Of a stretch of 64,000 nucleotides of DNA, positions 26,119-35,355 are shown piece by piece. Position 1 is the stretch's first letter. Each line of letters starts with the position of its first letter. The translations under genes and the position numbers were made by a program. Location: contig JBCBVA010000001.1 of the NCBI GenBank assembly GCA_039817825.1, positions 1-64,000 of the forward strand, given 5' to 3'. Source of the DNA: PCC-7336 sp039817825 (lineage in GTDB: Bacteria; Cyanobacteriota; Cyanobacteriia; Thermostichales; PCC-7336). The notes below the pieces were generated by a model. The model did no database searches. It worked only from the letters and a program-made list of their open reading frames with translations, and had not been told where the DNA came from.

Positions 26119-27900
26119 ATGCCTTTCGAACACTTCGACTCCCTCACAGCCGAGGTACTAGTTGTTGACGACGATCGCGTCAACCGGATGGCACTAGCCA
26201 GGATTTTGCAGAAGGCTGGCTATGCGGTCCGCGAAGCAGAAAACGGCCAGATCGCACTACAACAGATAAGCGACCAAGCGCCTAACGCCATCGTGTTGGA
26301 CATCAATATGCCCGTCATGGGCGGGTTCGAGACCTGCAGAACCCTAAAATCCAATCCCGCCACCCAAGATATCCCTGTCATATTTATCAGCACCCTTGAA
26401 GATGTTGGTGATAAAGTCAAAGCCTTTGAGGTCGGTGGGAGTGACTACATCACCCGCCCCTTTCAACCCAAAGAAGTACTGGTTCGCGTCGCCAGCCAAC
26501 TCGCCCTGCAACGCCAGCAGCAGGCATTGCAAGATTGGAACCAACTGCTAGAAAACCAAGTCAAAGAGCGTACCCAAAAGCTAGAGCACATGGCGCTCTA
26601 CGATAGCTTGACCGGATTACCCAACCGTCTGCACCTGCTGCAAGAACTAACGCGTAGATTGCGGGCCATCGAACAGCGACAGGAATACGGCTTTGCGCTG
26701 ATCGCGATCGACTGCGATCGCTTTAAAGTCATTAACGATTCTCTGGGACATAGCGAAGGGGACAAAATTCTGCAGGCCATTGGCAGGCGGCTGCGAATGC
26801 AATTGCCAGACAGTGCATTTCTAGCCCGTTTGGGAGAGGACGAGTTTGGGGCCATTGTCAGCAACACATCAACCATCAAAAAAGTCTTCGACACCTTACT
26901 AACCATTCGGGCTGCCCTGGCCCGCCCATTCGAGCTGCAGCCCCGAGAGGTATTTATTGATTTTTGCGCGGGAATTACCTTCGGACGTGTACCGCTGTCC
27001 AATCCCGAAGTGCTGATGCGAGAAGCGGATGCTGCAATGTACGAGGCCAAGCGGATGGGCCCTGGCAGCACTAAACTGTTTGACACTTCAATGCACGAAC
27101 GCGCCAGCGATCGCCTCTATGTCGAAAATGACTTGCGCCAAGCGATCGAGAAGGACGAACTGGAACTGTACTATCAACCGATTGTCTCGCTGCGTAGTGG
27201 AGAGATCGCCGGTTTTGAAGCCCTAGTGCGCTGGAACCATCCCGAACGGGACATGTCCCCAGCGGAGTTTATTCCAGTGGCCGAAGAGACCGGCGCGATC
27301 GCCCAAATTGGTCTGTGGAGCTTGCGGAAAGCCTGTCAACAGCTGCAAAAATGGCAAGCTGGCCGAGAACAACCACTCTCCATGAGCGTCAATCTTTCTG
27401 CCCGTCAGCTCATCCATTCCCATCTACTGGACGAGATCGATCGCCTACTGAAATCCATCCCCCTCAATGGCGGTCAACTGAAATTAGAGCTGACGGAAAG
27501 CGCCTTAATGGTCAATCCCGAATCTGCTCGTCACCTACTGCAGAACCTCCGCGAACGGCACATTCAACTCTGTTTGGATGATTTCGGCACCGGCTACTCA
27601 TCCATGAGCTATCTGCAAAAGCTCCCCCTCAATACCCTCAAAATCGACCAGTCGTTTGTGCGAGAAATGGAAACACCAGATGGCAATCCGGCCATCGTCC
27701 AAGCCATCATCACCCTGGCCCACAGTCTGGGAATGACCGCGATCGCCGAAGGCGTGGAATGTGCCGAGATCGTGCATCAGTTGCAAGGGATGGGCTGCGA
27801 GTACGGTCAGGGATATTTTTTTGGCAAACCTCTGAGTGCAGGTGAAACGGGAGAGCTGTTAGAGCGGAAGGTGAATTGGTTGGGGGATGGGGAGGGGTGA
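26119..27900 (+). CDS. Response regulator with REC, GGDEF and EAL domains (cyclic-di-GMP turnover)
   Basis: The 593-residue protein links a receiver domain to both cyclic-di-GMP synthesis and breakdown modules. The receiver (about 12-130) has acidic DDD near its start, LDINMP with the phospho-acceptor aspartate, and a K in the conserved late position. A coiled linker follows. GGDEF reads GEDEF at residues 239-243, a usually tolerated change. The EAL domain begins with E367 in FEALVRW and keeps NLSARQL, ELTESAL, DDFGTGYSS, LKIDQSFV and AEGVE, the full metal and catalytic set, so phosphodiesterase activity is likely. The frame can start at TTG 26077. The cognate kinase is not adjacent. Confidence 0.9.
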   Translation: MPFEHFDSLTAEVLVVDDDRVNRMALARILQKAGYAVREAENGQIALQQISDQAPNAIVLDINMPVMGGFETCRTLKSNPATQDIPVIFISTLEDVGDKVKAFEVGGSDYITRPFQPKEVLVRVASQLALQRQQQALQDWNQLLENQVKERTQKLEHMALYDSLTGLPNRLHLLQELTRRLRAIEQRQEYGFALIAIDCDRFKVINDSLGHSEGDKILQAIGRRLRMQLPDSAFLARLGEDEFGAIVSNTSTIKKVFDTLLTIRAALARPFELQPREVFIDFCAGITFGRVPLSNPEVLMREADAAMYEAKRMGPGSTKLFDTSMHERASDRLYVENDLRQAIEKDELELYYQPIVSLRSGEIAGFEALVRWNHPERDMSPAEFIPVAEETGAIAQIGLWSLRKACQQLQKWQAGREQPLSMSVNLSARQLIHSHLLDEIDRLLKSIPLNGGQLKLELTESALMVNPESARHLLQNLRERHIQLCLDDFGTGYSSMSYLQKLPLNTLKIDQSFVREMETPDGNPAIVQAIITLAHSLGMTAIAEGVECAEIVHQLQGMGCEYGQGYFFGKPLSAGETGELLERKVNWLGDGEG

Positions 27901-27910
27901 GGAGTGCATT

Positions 27911-27970
27911 TGGTCATTGGTCACTCGTCATTGGTCACTCGTCATTGGTCACTCGTCCTTGGTCTTTCGG
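27911..27970. repeat. Tandem CATTGGTCACTCGT repeats
   Basis: The 14-base unit TCATTGGTCACTCG is repeated about three times, then decays (GTCCTTGGTCTTTCGG). It lies just after the stop of the REC-GGDEF-EAL gene. It is the reverse complement in character of the TGACCAA block at 28094-28156. It fits the short tandemly repeated heptamer class known from cyanobacteria. A fragment of the same kind occurs at 48937-48962. Confidence 0.8.
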
Positions 27971-28093
27971 ACTTGGTTTCTCGGATTTGGGCCGTACGGC
28001 TCTGCTTCTGTGCGTTTGCCTTCTAGTGTTGCTCCCCCTCCACCGTTGCTCACTCATCACGATTCATAAACAAGCGCATCACAAGCCAGTCAA

Positions 28094-28156
28094 GAATGAC
28101 CAATGACCAATGACCAATGACCAATGACCAATGACTAATGACTAATGACTAATGAC
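28094..28156. repeat. Tandem heptanucleotide repeats (TGACCAA / TGACTAA)
   Basis: About five heptamers of AATGACC(A) are followed by three of AATGACT(A), ending 9 bases before the stop of the pentapeptide-repeat gene. The sequence is complementary to the block at 27911-27970. The two blocks can therefore pair across the 120 bases between them and may act as a bidirectional terminator for the convergent genes. The 28-codon-scale frames in between do not look coding. Confidence 0.82.
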
Positions 28157-28164
28157 CCCTCCCC

Positions 28165-28863
28165 CTACTCCACCAACCTCATATCCGCCGCCTCAGGGTC
28201 AAACCCAGCCGGAAACCGCGTCGAGCGGTCATAAGTAGCATTGCGCAAATTCGGCACGCTCGACAGAGCATCTTGCAAATGCTCGCTAGCCAGATCGCTC
28301 CCTTGAATTAACGCCGACACAATCAGCCGCTGGGCCAGATCGCCTTTCTCCAGCTCCAACATTTCTTGTGGAGATAAATCCTCAAATTCTTCCAGATCTA
28401 CCCCCTCAGAAACAGCGTCCTGCAGCAGCTCTGTCCAGAGCGGTAAATCCTCGGCGATCGCCCCCTGCAAATCCTCTTGCCCCCAATTCACCTCGCGCAA
28501 ATCGGCTCCCCTCAAGTTGGCCCGCGACAAATCCGCGTACCGTAAATCTGCATCTTTCAGCGTCGCGTTGCTAAGATCGGCCCCTTGTAGGTCGGCACCG
28601 GAGAGAATAGCGTAGTTGAGGTTAGCGCGACTGAGGCGAGCATTGCGCAGACGGGCACCGTGTAAGTCAGCCGCTTGCAATCGAGACCGATGGAGTTGCG
28701 CGTCAATCAAGTTCGCTTCAGCCAAATCGCTGCCTTGCAATGCCGAGCGATTCAACCTACAACCCGGACAGTTCCCGGTTTGTTCCAGTTGCTTCACATC
28801 GGACGAACATGCCCCCAACGCCATAATGAGGACAGCAGCGGGTAGCAGGATGGCGCGACGCAT
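28165..28863 (-). CDS. Pentapeptide-repeat lipoprotein
   Basis: This is a 232-residue protein. A signal peptide ends in the lipobox LGAC with C19 as the lipid site, so it is a membrane-anchored exported protein. Residues about 36-128 are A(D/N)LxX pentapeptide repeats such as ADLQGADLSN and ANLRGADLRE, which fold into a right-handed quadrilateral helix. The C-terminal part is acidic and helical. Such proteins are common in cyanobacteria and mostly of unknown role. It converges on the preceding regulator across the heptamer repeats. Confidence 0.85.
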   Translation of the reverse strand: MRRAILLPAAVLIMALGACSSDVKQLEQTGNCPGCRLNRSALQGSDLAEANLIDAQLHRSRLQAADLHGARLRNARLSRANLNYAILSGADLQGADLSNATLKDADLRYADLSRANLRGADLREVNWGQEDLQGAIAEDLPLWTELLQDAVSEGVDLEEFEDLSPQEMLELEKGDLAQRLIVSALIQGSDLASEHLQDALSSVPNLRNATYDRSTRFPAGFDPEAADMRLVE

Positions 28864-29121
28864 AATGCATCTCCAACAAGTTCCGATCTAACCCTAGCTT
28901 TTGACACCGTAAAGTCATGAGGCGATCGCGGCGAAGCCTGTGCGGCTAAGGACAGTCTTTATTACCGAGTTCTTGACCTTCAAGTACGGTGGGGGGGAAG
29001 TTATCGATCGATTGGGCTTGCTGTAAAGGTGTCATCCCATGACCAATGGATTGCAGCAAGCCTGCTGACAGAACGCTACGCCCCAAAATAGATTGGACTG
29101 CTTGCCTTACCTCCGTTCCAA

Positions 29122-29937
29122 ATGGTCAGGTTCAACGACTCATTACTAACAACCAGACGCCGGTTTCTGATTACAGCCTCTTCCGCTACGCTAGCAGCCT
29201 GTGGTTCGGTCTTGACCTCACCATCCGAAACTCTGCTGGTATCTGCTGCCGCAAGCCTACAGGATGTCATGCAAGAGCTGGAGCCGAACGCCTGCGAGTA
29301 TTTACAGCAACTGGGGTACAGGCAAGTCTCCCTGACATTCAACTTCGGAGGATCGGGAACGCTGCAGCGACAGATCGAGCAGGGGGCCCCAACGGACGTG
29401 TTTGTGTCGGCAGCAGAACGACAGATGGATGCCTTGCAAGCGGCCGACCTATTACTGGAGAATTCGCTGCGCTCGGTGGCCAGAAATCAACTCGCGCTGA
29501 TTGCCTCTTCATCGCCTGCTGGTGGATTGGGGCTGGAGACCTTTCAAGACTTAGCCACCTCTCGCGTCCGAACCGTCGCGATCGCCCAACCGGATACCGT
29601 TCCTGCCGGTCAATACGCCCGAGAGATCTTAGCTCACCTCGAATTATGGGAATCGCTGACAGACAAGCTGGTGTTTGGGCGCGATGTTCGCCAAGTGCTG
29701 TCGTATGTGGACACTGGAAATGTGGATGCGGGGTTGGTCTATGCCACTGATGCTACCCTCTCCCAACGCGTTCGAGTAGTGGCGCTAGCGGAGCAATCCT
29801 GGCACGCTCCCATCCGCTACCCCGCTGCAGCGATCGCAGCCAGTCATCATCCCAAGTTAGCGCAAGCATTTGTGGAATTTCTCACCACTCAAACGGCCAT
29901 GGCTGTATTTGAATCCTATGGATTTCGAGAACCTTAG
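29122..29937 (+). CDS. modA: Molybdate ABC transporter substrate-binding protein ModA
   Basis: This protein binds molybdate outside the membrane. The signal combines a twin-arginine-like RRRFLITA at residues 12-19 with a lipobox LAAC (C27), so it is probably lipid-anchored. The mature part has LLVSAAASLQDVMQEL, FNFGGSGTLQRQIEQGAPTDVFVSA, VPAGQYAREIL and GLVYATDA, the oxyanion-site blocks of ModA. At 271 residues it is of normal length. The modBC gene follows after 12 bases, so this is an operon. Confidence 0.93.
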   Translation: MVRFNDSLLTTRRRFLITASSATLAACGSVLTSPSETLLVSAAASLQDVMQELEPNACEYLQQLGYRQVSLTFNFGGSGTLQRQIEQGAPTDVFVSAAERQMDALQAADLLLENSLRSVARNQLALIASSSPAGGLGLETFQDLATSRVRTVAIAQPDTVPAGQYAREILAHLELWESLTDKLVFGRDVRQVLSYVDTGNVDAGLVYATDATLSQRVRVVALAEQSWHAPIRYPAAAIAASHHPKLAQAFVEFLTTQTAMAVFESYGFREP

Positions 29938-29949
29938 CAGTAGCTTGCA

Positions 29950-31824
29950 ATGACCTTAAGCTTGGCTCCCCTCTGGATTTCGTTAAAAACCGCCCTTGTG
30001 GCCACTGCGATCGCCACAATTACGGGGGTCGGTGCCGCCAGATGGATGTACGGCTTTCGGGGCAAGAGTCGCTGGCTGTGGGATGGACTGTTCACACTCC
30101 CCTTGGTCCTTCCTCCGATCGTGACGGGCTTCCTGTTGTTGCTGCTGTTCGGACGCAATAGCCCGTTGGGGCGACTGCTGGACCTACTGGGAATTCAGGT
30201 GATTTTTACTTGGACGGCTCTCGCGATCGCCGCCACGGTCGTCGCCTTTCCCTTGGCTTATAAAACCTCGCTGGCAGCGTTCGAACAAGTCGATGACACC
30301 ACTATTGCCGCCGCCCAAACCCTAGGAGCCTCCAATAGCCGCATCTTTTGGCAAATTCTTGTGCCGTTAGCATGGCCGGGAATTGTGGCGGGCATTGTGC
30401 TGGCCTTTGCTCGGGCGTTGGGGGAATTTGGGGCCACGGTCATGGTGGCGGGCAGTATTCCCGGTCGGACGGTGACGCTCCCGATTGCCATTTACCTCGC
30501 CGCTGAAGGGGGGCGCATGGGACAGGCAGTGGCCTGGACGCTGGTGGCGGTGGCGGTGGCCTTGGGTTCGATTGGCATGATTCACATTAGCGGTAGTAAC
30601 CGAGCCCATGTCGGGGCACAAGTCATTGCCCGTTGGACTCGTCAGTACGATCGCTGGTGGCACCGCCGGATCTCTCGAATAGCCCGTACTGCCTCGAGAT
30701 CGCAAGAGATTGCTGGTTTCCCGGCTTCCGCGCCGCCATCCCAGTCCCTCCTGTCGGCAACTCTTAGCAAGCAGTTAGAAGCCTTCCCTCTATCTGTTTC
30801 TCTCGACATCGGCGATCGCCCCTTCGGCATCCTCGGTCATTCGGGCTCGGGGAAAAGCATGACCTTACGGTGCTTGGCCGGATTAGCCACACCAGACAGC
30901 GGTCGTATCGTTCTCAACGGACGGACGCTGTTCGACTCCAAGCAAGGCATCAATCTACCCAGCCACCAGCGTCGCATCGGTATCGTCTTCCAAAATTACG
31001 CCCTCTTCCCTCACATGAGCGTGGCCGACAATATTACCTTTGGGCTGCAGGATCGTTACCACTCGGAGCAAGCCAAAGCGGTATCCCATCTCCTGTCCCT
31101 CGTACAGCTCGACGGCCTGAAGCACCGCTATCCCCATCAGCTCTCCGGTGGGCAACAACAGCGGGTGGCCCTAGCCCGAGCGCTGGCCATTTCTCCAGAT
31201 GCCTTACTGTTGGATGAACCCCTATCCGCCCTTGATAACTACCTGCGCAGCCAAATCGAACAACTGCTGAGTGATGTATTCGCCACTTATGGCGGAGCCG
31301 TCGTTTTTGTCACCCACAAACTGGAAGAAGCCTACCGAGTCTGCAATCGGCTCATAGTGCTCGACAACGGCCAGGTTTTAGCCAACGGCCCCAAGGCAGA
31401 CATCTTCGAGCATCCCGGCCACTATCAGGTGGCCAAAGTCACCGAATGCAAGAATTTCTCGGAGATCGCGATCCACACCCCCCATTCCGTCACCGCCACC
31501 GACTGGAATTTATCCCTACATGTAGATGAGCAAGTCCCCGATCGCTGCACCCACATCGGCATTCGCGCCCATCACCTCACCTTCCGCGATGCACAGGGAA
31601 ACAACACTGGGGAGGACAACACCTTTCCCTGCTGGCTAGCTGGCACCAGCGAAATGCAACACCGCGTGTCACTGTTCCTCAAGCTGCACGCGCCCCCTAC
31701 CGGTCCGAAAGACTATCACCTACGAGCAGAGCTGTACAAAGATCGCTGGCGAGAACAGCGCGATCATCCCTTCCCCTGGTATATCCATCTCGATCCGCGC
31801 CGCATTATGCCGCTCAGAACCTAA
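29950..31824 (+). CDS. modBC: Fused molybdate transporter permease-ATPase ModBC
   Basis: One 624-residue chain joins the permease and ATPase of the molybdate transporter, an arrangement found in cyanobacteria. Residues 1-225 are ModB, with about five membrane segments and the EAA-like loop AAAQTLGASNSRIFWQILVPL. A linker (about 226-270) leads to ModC with Walker A GHSGSGKS at 296-303, signature LSGGQQQRVALARAL from 398, Walker B LLLDEPLSALD and switch H in THKLEEA. The C-terminal 130 residues form a regulatory region of the TOBE/Mop type. All motifs look intact. Confidence 0.93.
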   Translation: MTLSLAPLWISLKTALVATAIATITGVGAARWMYGFRGKSRWLWDGLFTLPLVLPPIVTGFLLLLLFGRNSPLGRLLDLLGIQVIFTWTALAIAATVVAFPLAYKTSLAAFEQVDDTTIAAAQTLGASNSRIFWQILVPLAWPGIVAGIVLAFARALGEFGATVMVAGSIPGRTVTLPIAIYLAAEGGRMGQAVAWTLVAVAVALGSIGMIHISGSNRAHVGAQVIARWTRQYDRWWHRRISRIARTASRSQEIAGFPASAPPSQSLLSATLSKQLEAFPLSVSLDIGDRPFGILGHSGSGKSMTLRCLAGLATPDSGRIVLNGRTLFDSKQGINLPSHQRRIGIVFQNYALFPHMSVADNITFGLQDRYHSEQAKAVSHLLSLVQLDGLKHRYPHQLSGGQQQRVALARALAISPDALLLDEPLSALDNYLRSQIEQLLSDVFATYGGAVVFVTHKLEEAYRVCNRLIVLDNGQVLANGPKADIFEHPGHYQVAKVTECKNFSEIAIHTPHSVTATDWNLSLHVDEQVPDRCTHIGIRAHHLTFRDAQGNNTGEDNTFPCWLAGTSEMQHRVSLFLKLHAPPTGPKDYHLRAELYKDRWREQRDHPFPWYIHLDPRRIMPLRT

Positions 31825-31871
31825 GCAGCAGAAAATACCTGTGGAGAAAGAAGCGCAGCCCCTAAGAGGTT

Positions 31872-32603
31872 TTACTTCGCCACCGGTTTTGAACGCTTTT
31901 GTTTAGACACCGTTGTGCTGGGAGCAATGGAGGTATCGAGCACGAGTTGACCGGTCGGGCACAGGTCAAGCAGGAAGCAGTCCGAACAGCGAGGCTTGCG
32001 GGCGTCGCACACCGCCCGTCCGTGATCGATCAGGCGAATCGACCAATTCTCCCAATCTGGCTGGGGAATCAGCTTCATCAAGTCTTTTTCAATTCGTACC
32101 GGATCTTGGTATTTCGTCAGTTTGAGCCGATTGCTCAACCGCTTCACATGAGTATCTACCGTCACCCCAGCATTAATACCAAACGCATGGGCCAAGACTA
32201 CATTGGCTGTTTTGCGCGCCACCCCCGGCAGCGTCAATAGCTCCGCCATCGTGCGCGGCACCTCGCCGTTGTACTCTTTGACAATTTTTTGGCACGCCCC
32301 CTGGATGTGCTTCGCCTTGTTGCGATAAAACCCAGTGGAGCGAACGAGAGATTCGATGTCTTCGCGATCGGCCATCGCAAATGCCGGGGCATCTGGATAT
32401 TGGCGAAACAACTCTGGCGTCACCATGTTGACGCGCTTATCCGTACATTGGGCTGACAGAATGACAGCAACTAGTAGCTGCAACGGCGTGCTGTAGGTTA
32501 ACGCACAGGTGGCATTGGGATATTCCCGCTTCAGTCGCAGCAAAATCTCCTGCGCACGCAGCTTCACTTTCGACGGTCGCCCCACCTTAACCCCCTGCCA
32601 CAA
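31872..32603 (-). CDS. nth: Endonuclease III (DNA glycosylase/AP lyase)
   Basis: This enzyme removes oxidised pyrimidines and cleaves the abasic site. The 243-residue frame has the helix-hairpin-helix LTLPGVARKTANVVLAHAFG with catalytic K131, catalytic D150 in TVDTHVKR, and the iron-sulfur cysteines C199-x6-C206-x2-C209-x5-C215. The frame start is TTG at 32603, overlapping the rseP stop by 17 bases. GTG at 32585 directly after that stop is an equally good start and would be six residues shorter. The overlap suggests cotranscription with rseP. Confidence 0.93.
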   Translation of the reverse strand: MWQGVKVGRPSKVKLRAQEILLRLKREYPNATCALTYSTPLQLLVAVILSAQCTDKRVNMVTPELFRQYPDAPAFAMADREDIESLVRSTGFYRNKAKHIQGACQKIVKEYNGEVPRTMAELLTLPGVARKTANVVLAHAFGINAGVTVDTHVKRLSNRLKLTKYQDPVRIEKDLMKLIPQPDWENWSIRLIDHGRAVCDARKPRCSDCFLLDLCPTGQLVLDTSIAPSTTVSKQKRSKPVAK

Positions 32604-33690
32604 TGGACAGAGTGTCCTTCAGAATCAACACAATTCCCAATCCCAACAAAAGCACCAGCCCCGCCTGCATGACACTGTCCTCAACATTCTTGGGCAAACG
32701 TTTGCCGCGCAACGCTTCCAGCAACAGGAAGATGAGATGACCGCCGTCTAAAGCCGGTAGCGGCAAGATATTGATAATCGCCAAGTTAATACTGATGAGG
32801 GCAGCAAAGTTAAACAAACTCGGAGAGTTGTCGCGGGCCAAATCGGCACCAATTTTGACAATCCCCACTGGACCGGAAATTTGCCCTGCCGTATTTTGAA
32901 AATTGCCAAGCAACTGACGGAAACCTTCAATATTCAGCCAGACAATCCGTTGGTACGCCTGATTGGAAGCAGCCAAAATGCCGCCGATTCCGCTGGGAGT
33001 CTCGAACGATAGCTCCTGGTTAGGGGCCAAATTGACACCAATTACAGGATTATCTGCTCCCTCTGGAACAACGGGAACAACCTCGACAGTTTGAATCTCC
33101 GCCGAACCATCTCGCTGCAGCGTTACCGCCAACGGATTGTCGGGATTTGCCTGCACCAATGCCTGAAAGTCGCCGATCGCCCCATCTGCGGCTTCGCGGT
33201 CATCCACCTGTCGAAAATCTGCGTCATTCACCTGCAGAATCACATCTCCAGGTTCGATGCCTGCCACCTGAGCGGGGCTATTGGGGGCAACATTGGGGAT
33301 AAAAATACCGGGATTGACCTGAGCGGGGGTGGGCACGCCAATGGTGACCACCATCGTCAGCAGCACGATGTAGGCAAAAACCAAATTAGCCAGAACGCCT
33401 GCAGACATCACGATGGCGCGATCGAGCACCGGTCGATTGCGCAATAGATTGGGGTCATCTAGCGGATAAGGACAGTCGGGATCGTCATCGGGAAAACCGA
33501 CAAAGCCGCCTAGAGGAAGCGCTCGCAACGCGTACTCGGTCTCTTTGCCCTTGTAGCTCCACACAACGGGGCCAAACCCAATCGAAAAGCGGTTGGCGTG
33601 AATTCCCTGCAATCGTGCTGCAGCAAAATGGCCCGCCTCGTGAACCAAAATCAACAGGGCCAAAATGCCGATAGATGCAAATACAAACAT
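32587..33690 (-). CDS. rseP: Site-2 intramembrane metalloprotease RseP family
   Basis: This 367-residue zinc protease cuts within membrane helices. Its HEAGH zinc motif lies at residues 17-21 in the first helix. The second metal ligand lies in LPLPALDGGHLIF near residue 330. A periplasmic PDZ domain (about 115-190, PNVAPNSPAQVAGIEPGDVILQVND) lies between helices, and the last helices close the fold. It probably releases anti-sigma factors or clears signal peptides. The ATG at 33690 sits right before the first membrane helix, as usual. Confidence 0.93.
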   Translation of the reverse strand: MFVFASIGILALLILVHEAGHFAAARLQGIHANRFSIGFGPVVWSYKGKETEYALRALPLGGFVGFPDDDPDCPYPLDDPNLLRNRPVLDRAIVMSAGVLANLVFAYIVLLTMVVTIGVPTPAQVNPGIFIPNVAPNSPAQVAGIEPGDVILQVNDADFRQVDDREAADGAIGDFQALVQANPDNPLAVTLQRDGSAEIQTVEVVPVVPEGADNPVIGVNLAPNQELSFETPSGIGGILAASNQAYQRIVWLNIEGFRQLLGNFQNTAGQISGPVGIVKIGADLARDNSPSLFNFAALISINLAIINILPLPALDGGHLIFLLLEALRGKRLPKNVEDSVMQAGLVLLLGLGIVLILKDTLSIVAGG

Positions 33691-34179
33691 AGATTGCAGA
33701 CAGGAGTAGAAATAAGCTTCAGCTTGGCGCGCCTATGCTTCCCAACACTGGTTCAGTTCCGGAACCGGCAAGTGCGAAGGAAGCGTACCGAAGCGATCGC
33801 ATTGGTTCATTTTAGTGTGCAACTCCTCGCCATGTACGATTTGCCCCTCTAGGGTCCGAGCATTTGTAGCGATTGGCAGCTGTGGGATAGTGTTGAGGCC
33901 ACCGCCAGTAAGACCTAAAACCTATCCGTTAGACACTATTTGTCAGTCAAAGTATTTGGTCAAAATAGTTATTAGTCAAACACGAGCTGCCAGACAGGAG
34001 CTTTGTGCGATCGTAGTCACCCTCGGTCTCCGAAATGGGCACGCCCCAAAAACAAAAGTTAAAACAAGATACGCCAGAGAAAGCACCGCCATTCCATGCG
34101 ATCGAGGAGTTTCATCTCATTTTTGTTTACATAAATTAACAATGAGGCTAAGCTGAACCCATTGAATGGAATATAGCCT
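33691..34179. other. Gene-free divergent region
   Basis: These 490 bases separate rseP and the DUF2949 gene. Several frames of 80-110 codons cross it, but they have no family features and run against each other, so none is called. The segment TTTACATAAATTAACAATGAG at about 34131-34151 is AT-rich and could hold the promoter of the DUF2949 gene. No terminator or RNA gene was recognised. Confidence 0.35.
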
Positions 34180-34398
34180 GTGTCCGATCGCGAACTAATC
34201 ACACTCCTGCGGGAAGAGTTCTCGGTATCTGTAGAGGAACTCGACCTAGCAATCCGTCACGCTCAACGTCTCAAAGGCTCGCTGCACATGGTGTTGTGGC
34301 AATTCGGCCTGATTACGCTTGAACAGCTAGATTCTCTAATCGGTCAGACTATCACGGGAGAATATCCCTCTAGCGGCACAACCACACTGAGCGCTTAG
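34180..34398 (+). CDS. DUF2949 small cyanobacterial protein
   Basis: The 72-residue protein starts with GTG at 34180. Its core, LHMVLWQFGLITLEQLDSLI, matches the (L)WQYGLITLEQLD signature of DUF2949, a family that to my knowledge is confined to cyanobacteria. Two short helices and no membrane segment suggest a small soluble protein. The function is unknown. The DUF2267 gene follows on the same strand after 122 bases. Confidence 0.75.
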   Translation: MSDRELITLLREEFSVSVEELDLAIRHAQRLKGSLHMVLWQFGLITLEQLDSLIGQTITGEYPSSGTTTLSA

Positions 34399-34520
34399 CA
34401 TCGGTTTTATTAGTTCCGCTCTTTGATGGAGCATGCCCCCATCGCGCCTCCTCAGCACTTGTTCTCACACCCCGCTTACCGTTCAACCTTAATACCGCAC
34501 TTTGGAGTTCGATCGATCTC

Positions 34521-34985
34521 ATGACTGCAACTCAAATCCCGTCTGCCCCCTCCGCTGTAACTGAAGCATCTCCTTTTCAGATCTTCTTGGACACTGTCGT
34601 GGTCCGAGGGGGCTTGGACAGCGATTACGATGCCCGCGATATTGCAGAGGTCGTCTTCCGCACCATGCGCGATGTTATGCCAACCGAACTGTCCAACAGG
34701 ATTGCAAACGAACTCGCCAGCCAATCCGCTCCTCTTTCAGAGTTGTGGCGTGACACCAATGCGCTAGTGCGGTGGCTCAGTCAAATTCGCCCGGTGCTGG
34801 AAATCCGTGACGAAGTCTTTGTTCGTCGCATTCAACAAGAAGCTGGTGTGCCCTTGAACGTTAATGCGGCTGACGTCATGGCAGCAGTGTTTTCAGCAAC
34901 CAAGCAAGTCCTGAGTGCTGAGTCTGCCACCGAAATCGCTCGCCACTTGCCCGGTCAAATTCGGATGGAGTGGAACCGCGCCTAA
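34521..34985 (+). CDS. DUF2267 domain protein
   Basis: The 154-residue soluble helical protein has two repeats of the DUF2267 pattern: DYDARDIAEVVFRTMRDVMPTELSNRIANEL (about 35-65) and NVNAADVMAAVFSATKQVLSAESATEIARHLP (about 114-145). Each is a helix pair ending in a xxxLP/LA motif. The family is widespread in cyanobacteria, and its role is not established. It is a clean reading frame with ATG at 34521. Confidence 0.8.
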   Translation: MTATQIPSAPSAVTEASPFQIFLDTVVVRGGLDSDYDARDIAEVVFRTMRDVMPTELSNRIANELASQSAPLSELWRDTNALVRWLSQIRPVLEIRDEVFVRRIQQEAGVPLNVNAADVMAAVFSATKQVLSAESATEIARHLPGQIRMEWNRA

Positions 34986-35208
34986 GGTCCCGATAAAATT
35001 CCCGGTTGTTCGTTTCGGACCTTCTCTAGCGATCGGCAACCCGCGATGGAAAGTGAATCCCTTAGACATTCCTCCTGACCATTCGAGGCATTGGGCTGGC
35101 TCCATGCTCCCGCCCCTACTGCAAATTGCGATGGAATCAACGGGTATTTCGATTCCCCGCGATCGCTCGGACTGATTCGCTCCCTCTTGGCCTTTCTTGC
35201 GCTATTCG

Positions 35209-35241
35209 ACGGCGGATGTTCTTAATGGCATCCGCCGTTTT
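35209..35241 (+). terminator. Rho-independent terminator
   Basis: A perfect 10-bp stem ACGGCGGATG / CATCCGCCGT with a 10-base loop is followed by TTTT. It lies 220 bases past the DUF2267 stop. It probably ends that transcript, leaving an unusually long 3' untranslated part, or ends an unseen small RNA. The rest of 34986-35355 shows no gene. Confidence 0.75.
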
Positions 35242-35355
35242 GGATACCCGCTAATGCATCGACAATGAACAGATGGTAATCCCACCAAAGTCGAGCGGGA
35301 TACCGGAGTATACTTGGTGCATCGATTTGCTGTCTTCTTAGTACCCAGCACGGTT

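Noticed and set aside
28864..29121. Possible molybdenum-cofactor riboswitch before modA
   Set aside because: I looked for one because modA follows. Only a loose GCTTGCTGTA/TGCAGCAAGC inverted repeat is seen, and the multi-stem layout could not be matched.
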